Assembly: GCA_017528825.1 (NCBI GenBank)
Contig: JAFXOI010000005.1
Coordinates: 46,517-110,516, forward strand
Origin: Elusimicrobiaceae bacterium
GTDB lineage: Bacteria > Elusimicrobiota > Elusimicrobia > Elusimicrobiales > Elusimicrobiaceae
Length of the DNA: 64,000 nucleotides
Reading direction: 5' to 3'
The notes under the pieces are model-generated. The model was not told where the DNA came from. It saw nothing but the letters and a program-made list of their open reading frames with translations, and searched no databases. The first letter of the stretch is position 1. Each line of letters starts with the position of its first letter. Below are positions 47,123 through 57,077 of this stretch, one piece after another. The position numbers were made by a program, and so were the translations under genes.

Positions 47123-48416
47123 CCTGCTAATCGGGCAACCGTTGTGGGCGCAAACGAAATTAGCTATCTGTTTAGAAGAAGGGAAACGAGAATATCTTTC
47201 CCGTGACTATACGCATGCCCAGGCCACGTTTGAACGGTGCTTGCGTATGGATGCTCATAACGTAGATACGTTGCTAAGTTTGGGAGGTTTGTCTTTAACG
47301 CAAGACCAGTTAAGCACGGCTAAAACTTATTTTACGCAAGCCTTGCAAAATATGCAGCGTTCCTCGCCGTATTTTTCTTATACCTATTCTATGTTAGGGG
47401 ATATCTCCCTAAAACAGCAAGATAATACCAGCGCGTTGCGTTATTATAATCAGTCGCTCAGTTATAACCGGGCGAATGTAAATTCGCTGGTAGGTAAAGG
47501 AGTGATTACAGAGAATTTGGGGAATAAAAAAGAGGCCGCTTCCATTTATCAAACTGCGTTAGCGGTAGAACCCTTAAATCTAATTGCCCGTAAGCGTTTA
47601 ATTGCTTTGGAGCCTATTTATTTTAACGATGAAGAGATGCTTGAAGCCATGAAACAACGCTATGCCGTACTGCCTGATAAAGAAAAATTGTCCGACGATG
47701 ACCGTGTCTTGTTTCAAAAAATACATACGGCAGAGCAGCGGGGCGGAATTAATTATTTGAAAGAGAAGTATCCCAATTTGCCGTCGGATTACATAGCTGT
47801 TTTGTTTAAGGATACCAGTTTCGCGCGGGAAGTATTAACCATCAGCGGATACAACGCCATGCAAAAACAAATTGCGCAGGATGCGATTGTTGTTTTCCAA
47901 AAAGCGGGCGTGCCCTTAAAGGATGTATTTGATTTGCGTGACTTGCGCGGAAATAAAATTTTCTTGGAAGACAGCACTTTAACGGAAAGCGGTTTGCAAG
48001 TATATCAACAAGCGTTGAATGGAAAAAGAATGTTTTTAATGCCCAATGAGCGAGTTCCCGCTACAGCGGCCGACTTAAAAAGAGAAGCGCAACAAGCACA
48101 GAATTTAAAGGACAGAGGCTATACAGAAATCTCCGCAACCGAGTTTGGATTAATTAAACAACAAACCAACTGTTCGGAAGAAACTTTGAACAAACGCTTA
48201 GGATTGCGTACGTTTGATTCCAAAAACGGAAAACGGTATTTTGTGTATGCGAAAGAAACCACTGATACTCACCGAGGGGTTAGCTGGTATTATGTAGCCT
48301 CGTATCGGGCGCGAAAGAATAAGTCTATTCAAGTGCCTGAAAATAATTTAGTGGAAACGTATCGCAATTGGAATTATAAAATTTGCAGTGCTGTAGATGG
48401 CGAGTTGTTGGAATAA
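47091..48416 (+). CDS. Exported TPR-repeat protein of unknown function
   Basis: A 441-residue protein with a signal peptide (MQWGKLLLVCSLLIGQPLWA) and three to four TPR units in the first 180 residues (DYTHAQATFERCLRMDAHNVDTLLSLGGL and following). The C-terminal 250 residues, with FDLRDLRGNKIFLEDSTLTESGLQ and a WYYVASYRARK segment, match nothing I recognise. Its ATG lies inside the end of the upstream gene (32-base overlap), suggesting coupling. Confidence 0.7.
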   Translation: MQWGKLLLVCSLLIGQPLWAQTKLAICLEEGKREYLSRDYTHAQATFERCLRMDAHNVDTLLSLGGLSLTQDQLSTAKTYFTQALQNMQRSSPYFSYTYSMLGDISLKQQDNTSALRYYNQSLSYNRANVNSLVGKGVITENLGNKKEAASIYQTALAVEPLNLIARKRLIALEPIYFNDEEMLEAMKQRYAVLPDKEKLSDDDRVLFQKIHTAEQRGGINYLKEKYPNLPSDYIAVLFKDTSFAREVLTISGYNAMQKQIAQDAIVVFQKAGVPLKDVFDLRDLRGNKIFLEDSTLTESGLQVYQQALNGKRMFLMPNERVPATAADLKREAQQAQNLKDRGYTEISATEFGLIKQQTNCSEETLNKRLGLRTFDSKNGKRYFVYAKETTDTHRGVSWYYVASYRARKNKSIQVPENNLVETYRNWNYKICSAVDGELLE

Positions 48417-48434
48417 TATAAATCAATATCACAT

Positions 48435-48466
48435 AAAAAACCCTAGGCTTTCACCTAGGGTTTTTT
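48435..48466. terminator. Bidirectional terminator between the TPR gene and glyA
   Basis: AAAAAACCCTAGG and CCTAGGGTTTTTT arms with a 6-nt loop; T-runs on both strands for two convergent genes. Confidence 0.92.
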
Positions 48467-48477
48467 GTTCGTAGTCT

Positions 48478-49725
48478 TTAATTTAATTCTTTATATAGCG
48501 GAAATTTTTCGAGGAATTTTTCCACTTCTTTGGCTTCTTGCGCTAAATAAGTATCATCGCCGTAATGCGTAATCGCGCGGTCAATGAAATCGGCTACTTT
48601 AAGCATATCCTCTTCCTTCATACCGCGGGTAGTAATAGCAGGCGTGCCGATACGTAGCCCGCTGGTTACAAAAGGTTTTTCCGGATCAAACGGAATAGTA
48701 TTTTTGTTGGCGGTAATACCTGCTTTATCCAATGCCGCTTCCGCTACTTTTCCGGTAATACCTTTCGAGCGCAAATCAAGGCACATCACATGGCTGTCAG
48801 TGCCGCCGGCCACCAATCGATATCCTTTATCTTGTAAGGCTTTAGCCAGTGCTTTGGCATTGAGTACCACTTGATGTTGATACACTTTAAACTCTGGTTT
48901 TAAGGCTTCCCCGAAACAAACCGCCTTGGCCGCAATTACATGCATCAGCGGCCCGCCTTGCACACCGGGGAAAACAGAAGAATTAATAGCTTTGGCTAAC
49001 TTCTCTTTACATAAAATCAGCCCGCCGCGCGGCCCGCGCAAAGTTTTGTGCGTGGTGGTGGTCACTACATCGGCATACGGGACAGGATTTGGATATTCTC
49101 CGGCGGCAATTAAGCCTGCATAATGTGCCACATCACACGCTAAATAGGCACCGCAACTGTTTGCAATTTCACGCAAGCGTTTCCAATCAAATACGCGCGA
49201 ATAATTAGAGGCGCCGGCAAAAATCAGTTTAGGTTTATGTTCCAGTGCCAGTTTGGCCGCTTCCTCATAATCAATTTCTTCGGTATCTTGCCGCACATTC
49301 ATGGCAATGATATGGTAGAGTTTGCCGGAAAAATTCATCGGGTGTCCGTGGGTCAAATGGCCTCCGTGCGACAGATTTAATCCCAGCACCGTATCTCCGG
49401 GTTGTAACAGCGCCATGTACACAGCCATATTAGCTTGCGCGCCCGAGTGCGGTTGCACGTTAGCGTGCTCTGCCCCAAAGATTTTTTTTGCTCGTTCAAT
49501 AGCCAGTGTTTCCACTACATCTACATGTTCACATCCGCCGTAATAGCGTTTAGCGGGATATCCTTCCGCATATTTATTGGTAAGGATAGATCCTTGTGCC
49601 TGCATAACGGCTAAGGAAGTAAAATTTTCGGAAGCGATAAGTTCTAATTTATGGCGTTGGCGGGTGAGTTCCGCTGATACTGCGGCAAAAACTTCGGCAT
49701 CATTTGTGGCTAATTCGCGATACAT
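48478..49725 (-). CDS. glyA: Serine hydroxymethyltransferase
   Basis: A 415-residue PLP enzyme that interconverts serine and glycine with tetrahydrofolate. The lysine that binds PLP is in [16 protein letters not shown] (about residue 226), and the N-terminal part has [18 protein letters not shown] and [17 protein letters not shown], all classic. It is on the minus strand, against replication on this arm. GGAG stands 6 nt before the ATG. Confidence 0.96.
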   Translation of the reverse strand: MYRELATNDAEVFAAVSAELTRQRHKLELIASENFTSLAVMQAQGSILTNKYAEGYPAKRYYGGCEHVDVVETLAIERAKKIFGAEHANVQPHSGAQANMAVYMALLQPGDTVLGLNLSHGGHLTHGHPMNFSGKLYHIIAMNVRQDTEEIDYEEAAKLALEHKPKLIFAGASNYSRVFDWKRLREIANSCGAYLACDVAHYAGLIAAGEYPNPVPYADVVTTTTHKTLRGPRGGLILCKEKLAKAINSSVFPGVQGGPLMHVIAAKAVCFGEALKPEFKVYQHQVVLNAKALAKALQDKGYRLVAGGTDSHVMCLDLRSKGITGKVAEAALDKAGITANKNTIPFDPEKPFVTSGLRIGTPAITTRGMKEEDMLKVADFIDRAITHYGDDTYLAQEAKEVEKFLEKFPLYKELN

Positions 49726-49804
49726 AAAAACTCCTTTAAGACGGATTTGAAATCTCTTTGATTTATTTTAGTATATTTTACTAGGAAAATTGGTCAAATT
49801 TTCA

Positions 49805-49810
49805 TATAAT
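49805..49810 (+). promoter_or_regulatory. Putative -10 for the deoxyhypusine-synthase-like gene
   Basis: Perfect TATAAT in the 155-bp divergent spacer between glyA and the plus-strand gene at 49881, with GAGGTG as RBS nearer the start. No clear -35. Confidence 0.4.
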
Positions 49811-49880
49811 TTATACAACGAGAAATCGGAAAATAAAGGCGCTTGCAAAGCGCTATCCCCAAACAGAGGTGTAACAAAAA

Positions 49881-50939
49881 ATGGCAAAACTGACAAAGAA
49901 AGACTTTCTCAAAAAGACCATTCAACACATTGATATGAAAAAATACAATGTGGTGCCAATGGTAGAAGCGTTTGAGAATATGGCCTACGCTTCCCGCGAA
50001 GTGGCCCGCGCGAGCAAAATCTATAATATGATGCTCTCGGATAAAAAATGCTCTGTCATTTTATGTATTGCGGGATCTTTAGTATCTGCCGGTATGAAAA
50101 AAGTAGTGGTAGATATGATCCAAAATCACATGGTAGATGCAATCGTTTCTAATGGAGCCAACATTGTGGACCAAGACTTTTTTGAAGCCTTGGGTTATAA
50201 ACATTATATCGGCACTCCGTACAACCAAGACGATAATTTGTTGCGCGATTTGCATATTGACCGCATCTACGACACCTATATTGATGAAGACCAACTCAAA
50301 GAATGTGATGAAACTATTCACAAAATCTGCGAATATTTAGAGCCGCGCCCTTATTCTTCCCGCGAATTTATTTGGGAAATGGGTAAATGGTTGGAAAAGA
50401 ACAAAAAAGGCAAAGATTCTATCGTCTATAATGCTTACAAATACGGCGTGCCTGTATTTGTACCGGCATTTAGCGATTGCTCTGCCGGATTTGGTTTTGT
50501 AGCCCACCAGACGCAACATCCGGGTGCCCATGTATCCATCGACAGTGCCAAGGACTTTTTGGAACTTACCAAAATCAAAATTAAAGCCAAAGAAACCGGA
50601 CTCATGATGTGGTCCGGCGGCGTGCCGAAAAACTTCGCCCAAGATACGGTCGTAGCGGCCGAAATTTTGGGAGCGGATATCCCGATGCACAAATACGCCG
50701 TGCAAATCACGGTAGCCGATGTGCGTGACGGTGCCTTGTCCGGTTCTACCTTAAAAGAAGCCTCTTCTTGGGGTAAAGTATCCACCGCGTTAGAGCAAAT
50801 GGTGTATGGCGAATGCACTACGCTCATCCCGCTTATCATCGGATACGGATATCACAAAGGCGCTTGGAAAAAACGCAAAGCCAGCAATTACGTCAAATTC
50901 TTACAAGATGAAGACAAAAAAGCGAAAAAAGCTAAATAA
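49881..50939 (+). CDS. Deoxyhypusine synthase-like protein (probable polyamine enzyme)
   Basis: A 352-residue NAD-dependent protein of the deoxyhypusine synthase family. The active-site lysine lies in EASSWGKVSTALEQ, in the usual place near the end, and VPVFVPAFSDCSAGFGF plus DSAKDFLEL are family stretches. Bacteria have no eIF5A, and bacterial members are known or proposed to transfer the aminobutyl group of spermidine or putrescine to another amine, for example making homospermidine. Decarboxylase and agmatinase genes 7 kb away supply putrescine. Its exact product is not readable. Confidence 0.82.
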   Translation: MAKLTKKDFLKKTIQHIDMKKYNVVPMVEAFENMAYASREVARASKIYNMMLSDKKCSVILCIAGSLVSAGMKKVVVDMIQNHMVDAIVSNGANIVDQDFFEALGYKHYIGTPYNQDDNLLRDLHIDRIYDTYIDEDQLKECDETIHKICEYLEPRPYSSREFIWEMGKWLEKNKKGKDSIVYNAYKYGVPVFVPAFSDCSAGFGFVAHQTQHPGAHVSIDSAKDFLELTKIKIKAKETGLMMWSGGVPKNFAQDTVVAAEILGADIPMHKYAVQITVADVRDGALSGSTLKEASSWGKVSTALEQMVYGECTTLIPLIIGYGYHKGAWKKRKASNYVKFLQDEDKKAKKAK

Positions 50940-51791
50940 ATGCGTTTTTTAACTGCCTTGTTTCACATAGTTTTACTGATCTGCCCGTGTGCGTTATGCT
51001 ACGGGCAGCTTAGTTTTTCAAGTGTAAACGGTGAACGTGGTTATGCTGCTATGCGCGGGCAGTTTGTATGGGATTTGGACAATGATTTTACACTGATCCC
51101 TTCCGGCGGATATTATCGCACCAGTGACAAGGAAGAAGATGTTACCGGAGCAGCCGCAAAAGCGGCTTTAGATGTGGAGTATGCCCTGTCGGATTATGTG
51201 ATTGCTTCGTTGGGAGGATATTATATCCCTCGGCGTATGGGTTTTGAAGGGCAAGGATATCATGGCCAGCTGAAAACTTTTTTGTGTTATCACTGCGGTT
51301 GGTTGAAAAATCCATACTTGCAGGTAGGTTTTGAAGAACGGTTGTATGACATTACCGCTTATGCGGACGGCCGCTCTTATCAAGGCCATTTTCGTACGCA
51401 GGCCCCGGTAGTAATAACAGAAGTAGGAAGCGAACTGGGTAAATTTTTCATTCAAGCACGCTATGACAAAGTGATAAAATATAATCATAGGCCTCCAACC
51501 GGCATTGCCTCAAATTGGACCGAAATTCCGTTCATGACGGCTATCGTGCAGGGATTTGTGCGGGATGTTGCTTCTGCGCGAATTACCTACCGTTCCAATT
51601 GGATTACCCCTTATGTTGTGTATGCCCGGTATAAGTACATGGACCATAGCGATTATACGGTATCGGTAGCGGGAGGGCTTGCCTTGCATTGGGGGCCAAG
51701 TATATTTAGCGGTGGTGTGGAAATTTTTGAACAAAATAAGGAACAAAATCGAAGAACTTATTTTTCCATGTCTGCCAGTACTACTTTTTAG
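50940..51791 (+). CDS. Outer-membrane beta-barrel-like protein of unknown function
   Basis: A 283-residue protein with a signal peptide (MRFLTALFHIVLLICPCALCYG), many alternating strands (YALSDYVIASLGGYYIP, SVAGGLALHWGPSIFSGGVEIF) and a C-terminal MSASTTF ending in phenylalanine, all typical of barrels. It begins at the base after the previous stop codon. I do not recognise a family. Confidence 0.6.
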   Translation: MRFLTALFHIVLLICPCALCYGQLSFSSVNGERGYAAMRGQFVWDLDNDFTLIPSGGYYRTSDKEEDVTGAAAKAALDVEYALSDYVIASLGGYYIPRRMGFEGQGYHGQLKTFLCYHCGWLKNPYLQVGFEERLYDITAYADGRSYQGHFRTQAPVVITEVGSELGKFFIQARYDKVIKYNHRPPTGIASNWTEIPFMTAIVQGFVRDVASARITYRSNWITPYVVYARYKYMDHSDYTVSVAGGLALHWGPSIFSGGVEIFEQNKEQNRRTYFSMSASTTF

Positions 51792-51801
51792 TGAGTAATA
51801 T

Positions 51802-52266
51802 ATGAAATCAAATTCAAAAGAATTTACTCCGCAGTTGCGCTGCAAAATCGATGAGAAAGCCTTTTCAAAAGCCTTGTTTGTGTGCCGGTTTTTTACGGGA
51901 TTGGCATTGATGTATATGGCGCTTGGAAGTTTATTGTATTGGCGGGAGTTTCTGGTCAATACGGTTTCTTTTGCAATCCCGCTGGCGGTATGGATATCTT
52001 TTGGATTGTGTGCCTCAGAACTAATAATAGGACTTTTTCTACTGCTGGGTTGGCATACGCGCGCTTGTGCGTGCCTTGCGTTGCCCTTGGCGGTGGTTTG
52101 TGCTATCATATTTTTTGCCGGAGATTATAATGCGGTGTTTGCCGCATGGTGTTTGTTATTGTGTGCGCCTTTAGGTGTATTAATTTTTTTAGGGTCCGGT
52201 GTGTTTAGTTTAGATTTTAAGCGTAGCCAACGGCAGGCGCGTCAATTTATGAGAGGGAAACTATGA
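51802..52266 (+). CDS. Small four-helix membrane protein, DoxX-like
   Basis: A 154-residue protein with four hydrophobic helices (about residues 25-45, 54-80, 87-107, 112-132) in the DoxX pattern, including FFTGLALMYMALGSLLYWREFLVN and ELIIGLFLLLGWHTRACACLALPL. DoxX-type proteins have been linked to redox stress in some bacteria; here no function is clear. It overlaps dnaX by 4 bases (ATGA), so expression is tied to the replication gene. Confidence 0.6.
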   Translation: MKSNSKEFTPQLRCKIDEKAFSKALFVCRFFTGLALMYMALGSLLYWREFLVNTVSFAIPLAVWISFGLCASELIIGLFLLLGWHTRACACLALPLAVVCAIIFFAGDYNAVFAAWCLLLCAPLGVLIFLGSGVFSLDFKRSQRQARQFMRGKL

Positions 52267-54044
52267 GTGAAAATACCCCTTATGTTAGTTTGGCCAATAA
52301 ATATCGACCTCAAAAATTTGAGGATATGGTAGGCCAAGAAAGTATTTCTAAAACATTACAAAATGCGTTGAAGCTGGGCCGTATCGGTCATGCTTACTTA
52401 TTCTACGGACCGCGCGGTTGCGGCAAAACTACGACTGCACGTATTTTGGCAAAAGCCTTAAATTGTACCGGACACGGACAAGATAAACCTACGGCAGTAC
52501 CGTGTGGTGAATGTCCGCAATGCCGGGAAATTGCACAAAGCGCCGATTTAGATGTCTTAGAACTAGACGCGGCCTCTAATACTCAAGTAGAAAAAGTGCG
52601 CGAAGCCATTATTGATACGGTGGCTTTGGCGGCGTCCCGAGATCGTTATAAAGTATTTATCTTAGACGAAGTACACATGCTCTCAGACAGTTCTTTTAAT
52701 GCCTTGCTTAAAACCATTGAAGAACCGCCCGCTCATGTAGTGTTTATCTTAGCTACTACGGAGAAACATAAAGTTCCGGCCACGATTGTATCGCGTTGTC
52801 AGACCTTTCGTTTTCGCCCTATTACGACAGAAGAAATTTCCAATCATCTGATGGATTTAGCAGAAGCGGAAGGATTGGACTTAACGGAAAAAGCCGCGCG
52901 GTTACTAGCCAAAAATGCTGGCGGTGCTTTGCGTGATGGGCTGACTCTACTGGACCGCGCAATTGCATATTCCGACGGTAAAATTGATGAAAAATTGGTT
53001 GGAGAAATGTTGGGGCTTACTCCGCAAGATTTGTTATCACAGGCGCTGATGGCTTTGGTGCAAAAAGATACTGCCTCTTTGCATAGCGTTTTTGAAAGTT
53101 TACAGGCGGAAGGATTTGATGCAAATTCATTTCTGAAAGATATCAAAAATGCATTGGGTGATTTGTTTTATTTTGCCTTAAACCAAGGAGCCGTTCCATT
53201 TGAAGGTGCTGAGAAAATTACAGCGATTGCTTCGCCGGGGTTGTTGGCGGGTTTGTCCCGTAAAATTAACAAGCTGGCCGAAGAAGTAAAATTTTCCGAT
53301 AATGCGCTGGTCAGTGCCGAGGTAGGATTGTTCACGGTGATGGAGAGTTGCTTTGATGTGGAAGGATTTATCCGCCGTTTGGAAGCCTTGGAGCGCGGTG
53401 AGGGGGGGAGCGCTTTGCCTCCGTCTTCTACGCCGACTAAATCCGCTGCGAAATCTGCGCAGATTTCTAAACCGACCGAACCTCGCGTTCAGGCCGTAGC
53501 AAATAAACCTATTCAGAAAGAAACAGTTATGGCTGAAAATCGGAAAGCAACTTCCGTCAAAACAGCTCCTCAAAGCGTCGCAGCACCGGTTAACTGTACC
53601 GACGACCGCTCTTTGTGGGAAAACTTGGTGCAGGCGTTCAAACCTAGTGTGTTTGTTTATGACGCATTGACAAATTGTTCGGTTCATTTCGGCCCGGATC
53701 AATGGACAATTCACTTCGGTAAAGGAAAAGAATTTTATAAAGTGCCGGCTTCGACCAAATTGCCGGAGTTGGAAAAAATGGCCTATAAATTAAGCGGGCG
53801 AAACATTCGTTTCAGCATTACGGTGGCGGAGCAAACCGTTCCGGCGGCTGACACAACTGCGAAAAAACAAACCCGTGCGGCAAATCAGGCCGCCGCGCCA
53901 ACCGCTTCGGCCGATACTATTACTGCGGAAGAGCCTTTTGTGAAGGCAGATTTTTCGGCAGAGGTAGAAGCGATTTCCGATGAGAAAACCCCCGAGGAAC
54001 TCAAGGATATTTTAGATATTATTGGCGGAGAAGTATTGGCATAA
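52263..54044 (+). CDS. dnaX: DNA polymerase III subunits gamma/tau
   Basis: A 593-residue clamp-loader ATPase. Walker A is GPRGCGKTTTARILAKALNC (about residues 44-63), a zinc site CGECPQC follows, and Walker B is FILDEVHML with the sensor-1 ATTEKHK. A proline/alanine/lysine-rich linker (about 375-440) leads to the tau C-terminal domain. No obvious slippery A-run frameshift signal was found, so a full-length tau is the main product. The RecR gene follows with a 1-bp gap, the usual dnaX-recR order. Confidence 0.94.
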   Translation: MSENTPYVSLANKYRPQKFEDMVGQESISKTLQNALKLGRIGHAYLFYGPRGCGKTTTARILAKALNCTGHGQDKPTAVPCGECPQCREIAQSADLDVLELDAASNTQVEKVREAIIDTVALAASRDRYKVFILDEVHMLSDSSFNALLKTIEEPPAHVVFILATTEKHKVPATIVSRCQTFRFRPITTEEISNHLMDLAEAEGLDLTEKAARLLAKNAGGALRDGLTLLDRAIAYSDGKIDEKLVGEMLGLTPQDLLSQALMALVQKDTASLHSVFESLQAEGFDANSFLKDIKNALGDLFYFALNQGAVPFEGAEKITAIASPGLLAGLSRKINKLAEEVKFSDNALVSAEVGLFTVMESCFDVEGFIRRLEALERGEGGSALPPSSTPTKSAAKSAQISKPTEPRVQAVANKPIQKETVMAENRKATSVKTAPQSVAAPVNCTDDRSLWENLVQAFKPSVFVYDALTNCSVHFGPDQWTIHFGKGKEFYKVPASTKLPELEKMAYKLSGRNIRFSITVAEQTVPAADTTAKKQTRAANQAAAPTASADTITAEEPFVKADFSAEVEAISDEKTPEELKDILDIIGGEVLA

Positions 54045-54045
54045 T

Positions 54046-54639
54046 ATGCAAAGTTTAGACCGATTAGTGCGTGCATTACGTCGTCTGCCCGGGGTGGGAC
54101 CCCGTCAGGCAGAGCGTTTTTCTATGTATTTGTTGCGGGCCCCGCAAGGAGAAGTGGAAGAACTGGCCGCCGCTATTTCGGATTTGAAACAGGGAGTAAA
54201 ATTGTGCCGTATTTGTCATGCTTATAGTGAAACAGATATTTGTCCGATCTGTTCCGACCCGGACCGTGACCATACGGCGGTATGTATTGTGGAAGATCCG
54301 CAAGATATTCAATCCATTGAAAAAACAGGCGTATTTCAAGGTGTCTATCACGTATTGCACGGGGCGATTTCCCCTATGGAAGGCCGCGGTGCGGAACAGA
54401 TTAAAGTCAAAGAACTGTTAGCCCGCGTGGAACAAGCCGATCCTCCCATCCAAGAAGTAATTTTAGCGACCGATCCGGATGCCGAAGGAGAAACAACTGC
54501 CTTGTATTTGGCGGATTTGTTGCGCGGCATGGTGGAGCGGGTTACACGAATTGGGTACGGTGTTCCTTTGGGCGGCGATATAGACTATATGGACGAAATG
54601 ACGCTTGGTTATTCCTTAAAAGGCCGTACCAAGATTTAA
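54046..54639 (+). CDS. recR: Recombination protein RecR
   Basis: A 197-residue RecR starting MQSLDRLVRALRRLPGVGPRQ (helix-hairpin-helix), then the four-cysteine zinc finger CRICHAYSETDICPIC and a TOPRIM domain with VEDPQDIQSIE and ATDPDAEGETTALYLAD. It helps RecA load at gapped DNA. The ATG at 54046, right after the dnaX stop, is the family's normal start; a TTG 24 nt upstream is rejected. RecF is not present in the dnaA cluster of this window. Confidence 0.94.
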   Translation: MQSLDRLVRALRRLPGVGPRQAERFSMYLLRAPQGEVEELAAAISDLKQGVKLCRICHAYSETDICPICSDPDRDHTAVCIVEDPQDIQSIEKTGVFQGVYHVLHGAISPMEGRGAEQIKVKELLARVEQADPPIQEVILATDPDAEGETTALYLADLLRGMVERVTRIGYGVPLGGDIDYMDEMTLGYSLKGRTKI

Positions 54640-54642
54640 TGT

Positions 54643-56511
54643 ATGCATCCCAGCTACTACAAAAGACCTCTTTTGTTGTTGCTTCTCTTCTATATTGTGG
54701 GGTTATTTTGTTTTTATACCCCGCATCCCGGTGCACGAGATATTTATCATCACATCACTTCCGAGCCGGTTGTTGTAAGCGGTGAAGTTATTGGTTTTCC
54801 TGCCGTTAAAAAGAAAAGTCAAAATGTAGTGATACGAGTTTCTTCCGTAAATGGAAAAAAGGCCGGCGGACGCGTATATGCCCGCTTTGAGACAGCCGTT
54901 CCTGCATGGCACGAAACCGTGTTGTTAACCGGCAAATTACAGAAACCTTATTCGATCGATTTGTTGGGCAATTTTGATTGGGGACATTATTTAGCTACCC
55001 AACATGTCTTTACGGAGATGAAGGTGTCTTCCGTCAAAAAACTTCGAGAACCGGGTTGGTTTTTTAGCGCAGTGTCTGCGGTAAGAAGTGATATTTTACA
55101 TACATTTGAAGCACATTTTGACAGAGATTTAGCAGCCATTGCCGGCGGAGTTTTGTTGGGGGAAAAAGGCGAAATAGACGAACAACTTTACACGGATTTT
55201 CAAGATAGCGGAGCGATCCACTTATTAGTTGCTTCCGGTGGCAATGTAGGTTTTGTGACATTAGTAGTGTTTGCATTTTGCTCTTTGTTTGGCTTGGGCC
55301 GGCGTAAGACGGTATTGTGCGCCCTGATAGTGGCGGGTCTGTACACATTAATAGCCGGAGCAGATGCCCCGCTTACTCGAGCTTACTTTATGACTTTATG
55401 TGCGGTAATCGGTTATTTATTACATCGTAATAGCGGTGTATTTCAAGGGCTTATCGTATCTTGTTTGGTTATTTTATTATGCAATCCGGCGGCCATTTTT
55501 GAGACGGGTTTTCAAATGTCCTTTTTGGCCACATTGGCCATTATTGTTTGTCTAAACATTTATGAGTTGCCCTACCGTTGGCCGCGCTGGATAAAGTTTT
55601 TTGTACAGATTTTCTTGGCTACTTTGAGTACGCAACTCGTTTTATTACCGGTGTTTACCAATGTATTTTATAAAGTGTCTTTCGTAGGACTTATTTCCAA
55701 TATGATACTCGTGCCGCTTGCTTCTTTATTGATGGCGGTAAGTTTTGCCTTTTATTTACTCTGTTGTCTGCATATAGGATTTATTTTGCATGCGATTGTC
55801 GGCTGGCTGTTAACTAGTTTTGAATGGTTGGTGCAATTTTTTGCTTCGTGGCCGATGGCATCTGTACCTGCGGCAGCTTGGAAAACAGGCTGGATTATTT
55901 CTTACTATGCGGTTTTGTTTTTGCTATTTCATTTGCCACAGAAAAAGTTTATACGGCGGGTCTATAAACCTTTGCTTTTGGTGGCGGTGCTGGCCCCTAT
56001 CGTGCAAGGATTATTTTTTAATCCGCCTACGATATGGCTACTTAATGAATGGAACAATAATGCCATTCTGTTTCGTGCCTCTAACGGAACGAGGATATTA
56101 ATCGGTGCAGGTATCAAGGCTGATAAATTAGCGCGCGCGGTGCGTAAATCGGGCGGACGAAAAATAGATGCATGGTTATTGTGTGAAAACAATGACAAAC
56201 AAAAACAGAATATCGAGCAGTTGCAAACCTTGCTACCGGTGGGACAGGTGGTAATTCCTTTTGAAAATACGTGGCCGGAAGAGGAATTTTCGATCCAGAA
56301 TATATCCGTGAAAACTCAGTGGGGGCGGTTGCAAAACCGCAATCAGCAGTTATGGATCAACAAAGGATATAGTGGCCAAAAAGATAATGTGTCTTATCAA
56401 ATTACAACCGGCAAAAAGACTTTTTTGACGGCCGGAAACGAGCGGTTTATTGTGTACAAAGAGAAAATAATAGAAAATGAGCGAAATAGCACTGCAACAA
56501 TAAAATTGTAA
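54643..56511 (+). CDS. comEC: ComEC/Rec2-family DNA-uptake channel with degenerate C-terminal domain
   Basis: A 622-residue membrane protein: short N-terminal helices, a DUF4131-like OB domain (about residues 35-130), then the Competence domain with GVLLGEKGEID, AIHLLVASGGNVGFV and TLIAGADAPLTRAYFM, carried by about ten helices. ComEC brings single-stranded DNA across the inner membrane during transformation. The usual metallo-beta-lactamase-like C-terminal nuclease is replaced by about 120 residues with no HxHxDH motif. Orphan prepilins elsewhere could supply a transformation pilus. Confidence 0.87.
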   Translation: MHPSYYKRPLLLLLLFYIVGLFCFYTPHPGARDIYHHITSEPVVVSGEVIGFPAVKKKSQNVVIRVSSVNGKKAGGRVYARFETAVPAWHETVLLTGKLQKPYSIDLLGNFDWGHYLATQHVFTEMKVSSVKKLREPGWFFSAVSAVRSDILHTFEAHFDRDLAAIAGGVLLGEKGEIDEQLYTDFQDSGAIHLLVASGGNVGFVTLVVFAFCSLFGLGRRKTVLCALIVAGLYTLIAGADAPLTRAYFMTLCAVIGYLLHRNSGVFQGLIVSCLVILLCNPAAIFETGFQMSFLATLAIIVCLNIYELPYRWPRWIKFFVQIFLATLSTQLVLLPVFTNVFYKVSFVGLISNMILVPLASLLMAVSFAFYLLCCLHIGFILHAIVGWLLTSFEWLVQFFASWPMASVPAAAWKTGWIISYYAVLFLLFHLPQKKFIRRVYKPLLLVAVLAPIVQGLFFNPPTIWLLNEWNNNAILFRASNGTRILIGAGIKADKLARAVRKSGGRKIDAWLLCENNDKQKQNIEQLQTLLPVGQVVIPFENTWPEEEFSIQNISVKTQWGRLQNRNQQLWINKGYSGQKDNVSYQITTGKKTFLTAGNERFIVYKEKIIENERNSTATIKL

Positions 56512-56548
56512 TATAATGTAAGAACAAGATAACCCGTTGGAGCTAACT

Positions 56549-57037
56549 ATGAACGAACAAGAAAAACAAATGCATAAAAAATTTTTGCAGGAAGCCGTCA
56601 AATTGGCGCGTGAAAACGTGACTACGGGGCGCGGTGGGCCGTTTGGTGCGGTCATTGTAAAGGACGGACAGATTATTGCCTGCGGGCAAAATCAGGTGCT
56701 CAGCAGTAAGGACCCCACACGCCATGCCGAAGTGGATGCTATTAGAAAAGCGTGCGAAAAATTAAATCATTTTGAAATTAAAGACTGTATTATTTATTCG
56801 TCCTGCGAGCCTTGCCCGATGTGTTTGGGAGCCATTTATTGGGCGCGTCCAAAAGCTTTGTTTTTTGCGGCAGATCGCTATACGGCGGCCAAGCATGGCT
56901 TTGATGATGAGTTTATTTATAAAGAAATTGTGCTACCCAATGAAAAACGCCATATTCCCACCGTGTGCGTGCAACTAGATGACGCGGAAGAGCCGTTTGA
57001 AGAATGGACGAAAAAAGAAGACAAAGTGCAGTATTAA
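56549..57037 (+). CDS. guaD: Guanine deaminase (cytidine-deaminase fold)
   Basis: A 162-residue zinc deaminase. The zinc and catalytic residues lie in RHAEVDAI (His, Glu) and SSCEPCPMCLGAIYWARPKA (two Cys). GGPFGAVIVKDGQIIACGQN and the GFDDEFIYKEI tail match Bacillus GuaD closely, so guanine to xanthine is the likely reaction. The ATG at 56549 has GGAG 8 nt upstream; a TTG four codons earlier is rejected. Confidence 0.9.
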   Translation: MNEQEKQMHKKFLQEAVKLARENVTTGRGGPFGAVIVKDGQIIACGQNQVLSSKDPTRHAEVDAIRKACEKLNHFEIKDCIIYSSCEPCPMCLGAIYWARPKALFFAADRYTAAKHGFDDEFIYKEIVLPNEKRHIPTVCVQLDDAEEPFEEWTKKEDKVQY

Positions 57038-57077
57038 GTGAACGGCTTTAACGGCCGATGCTACTGACGTTTTACGC

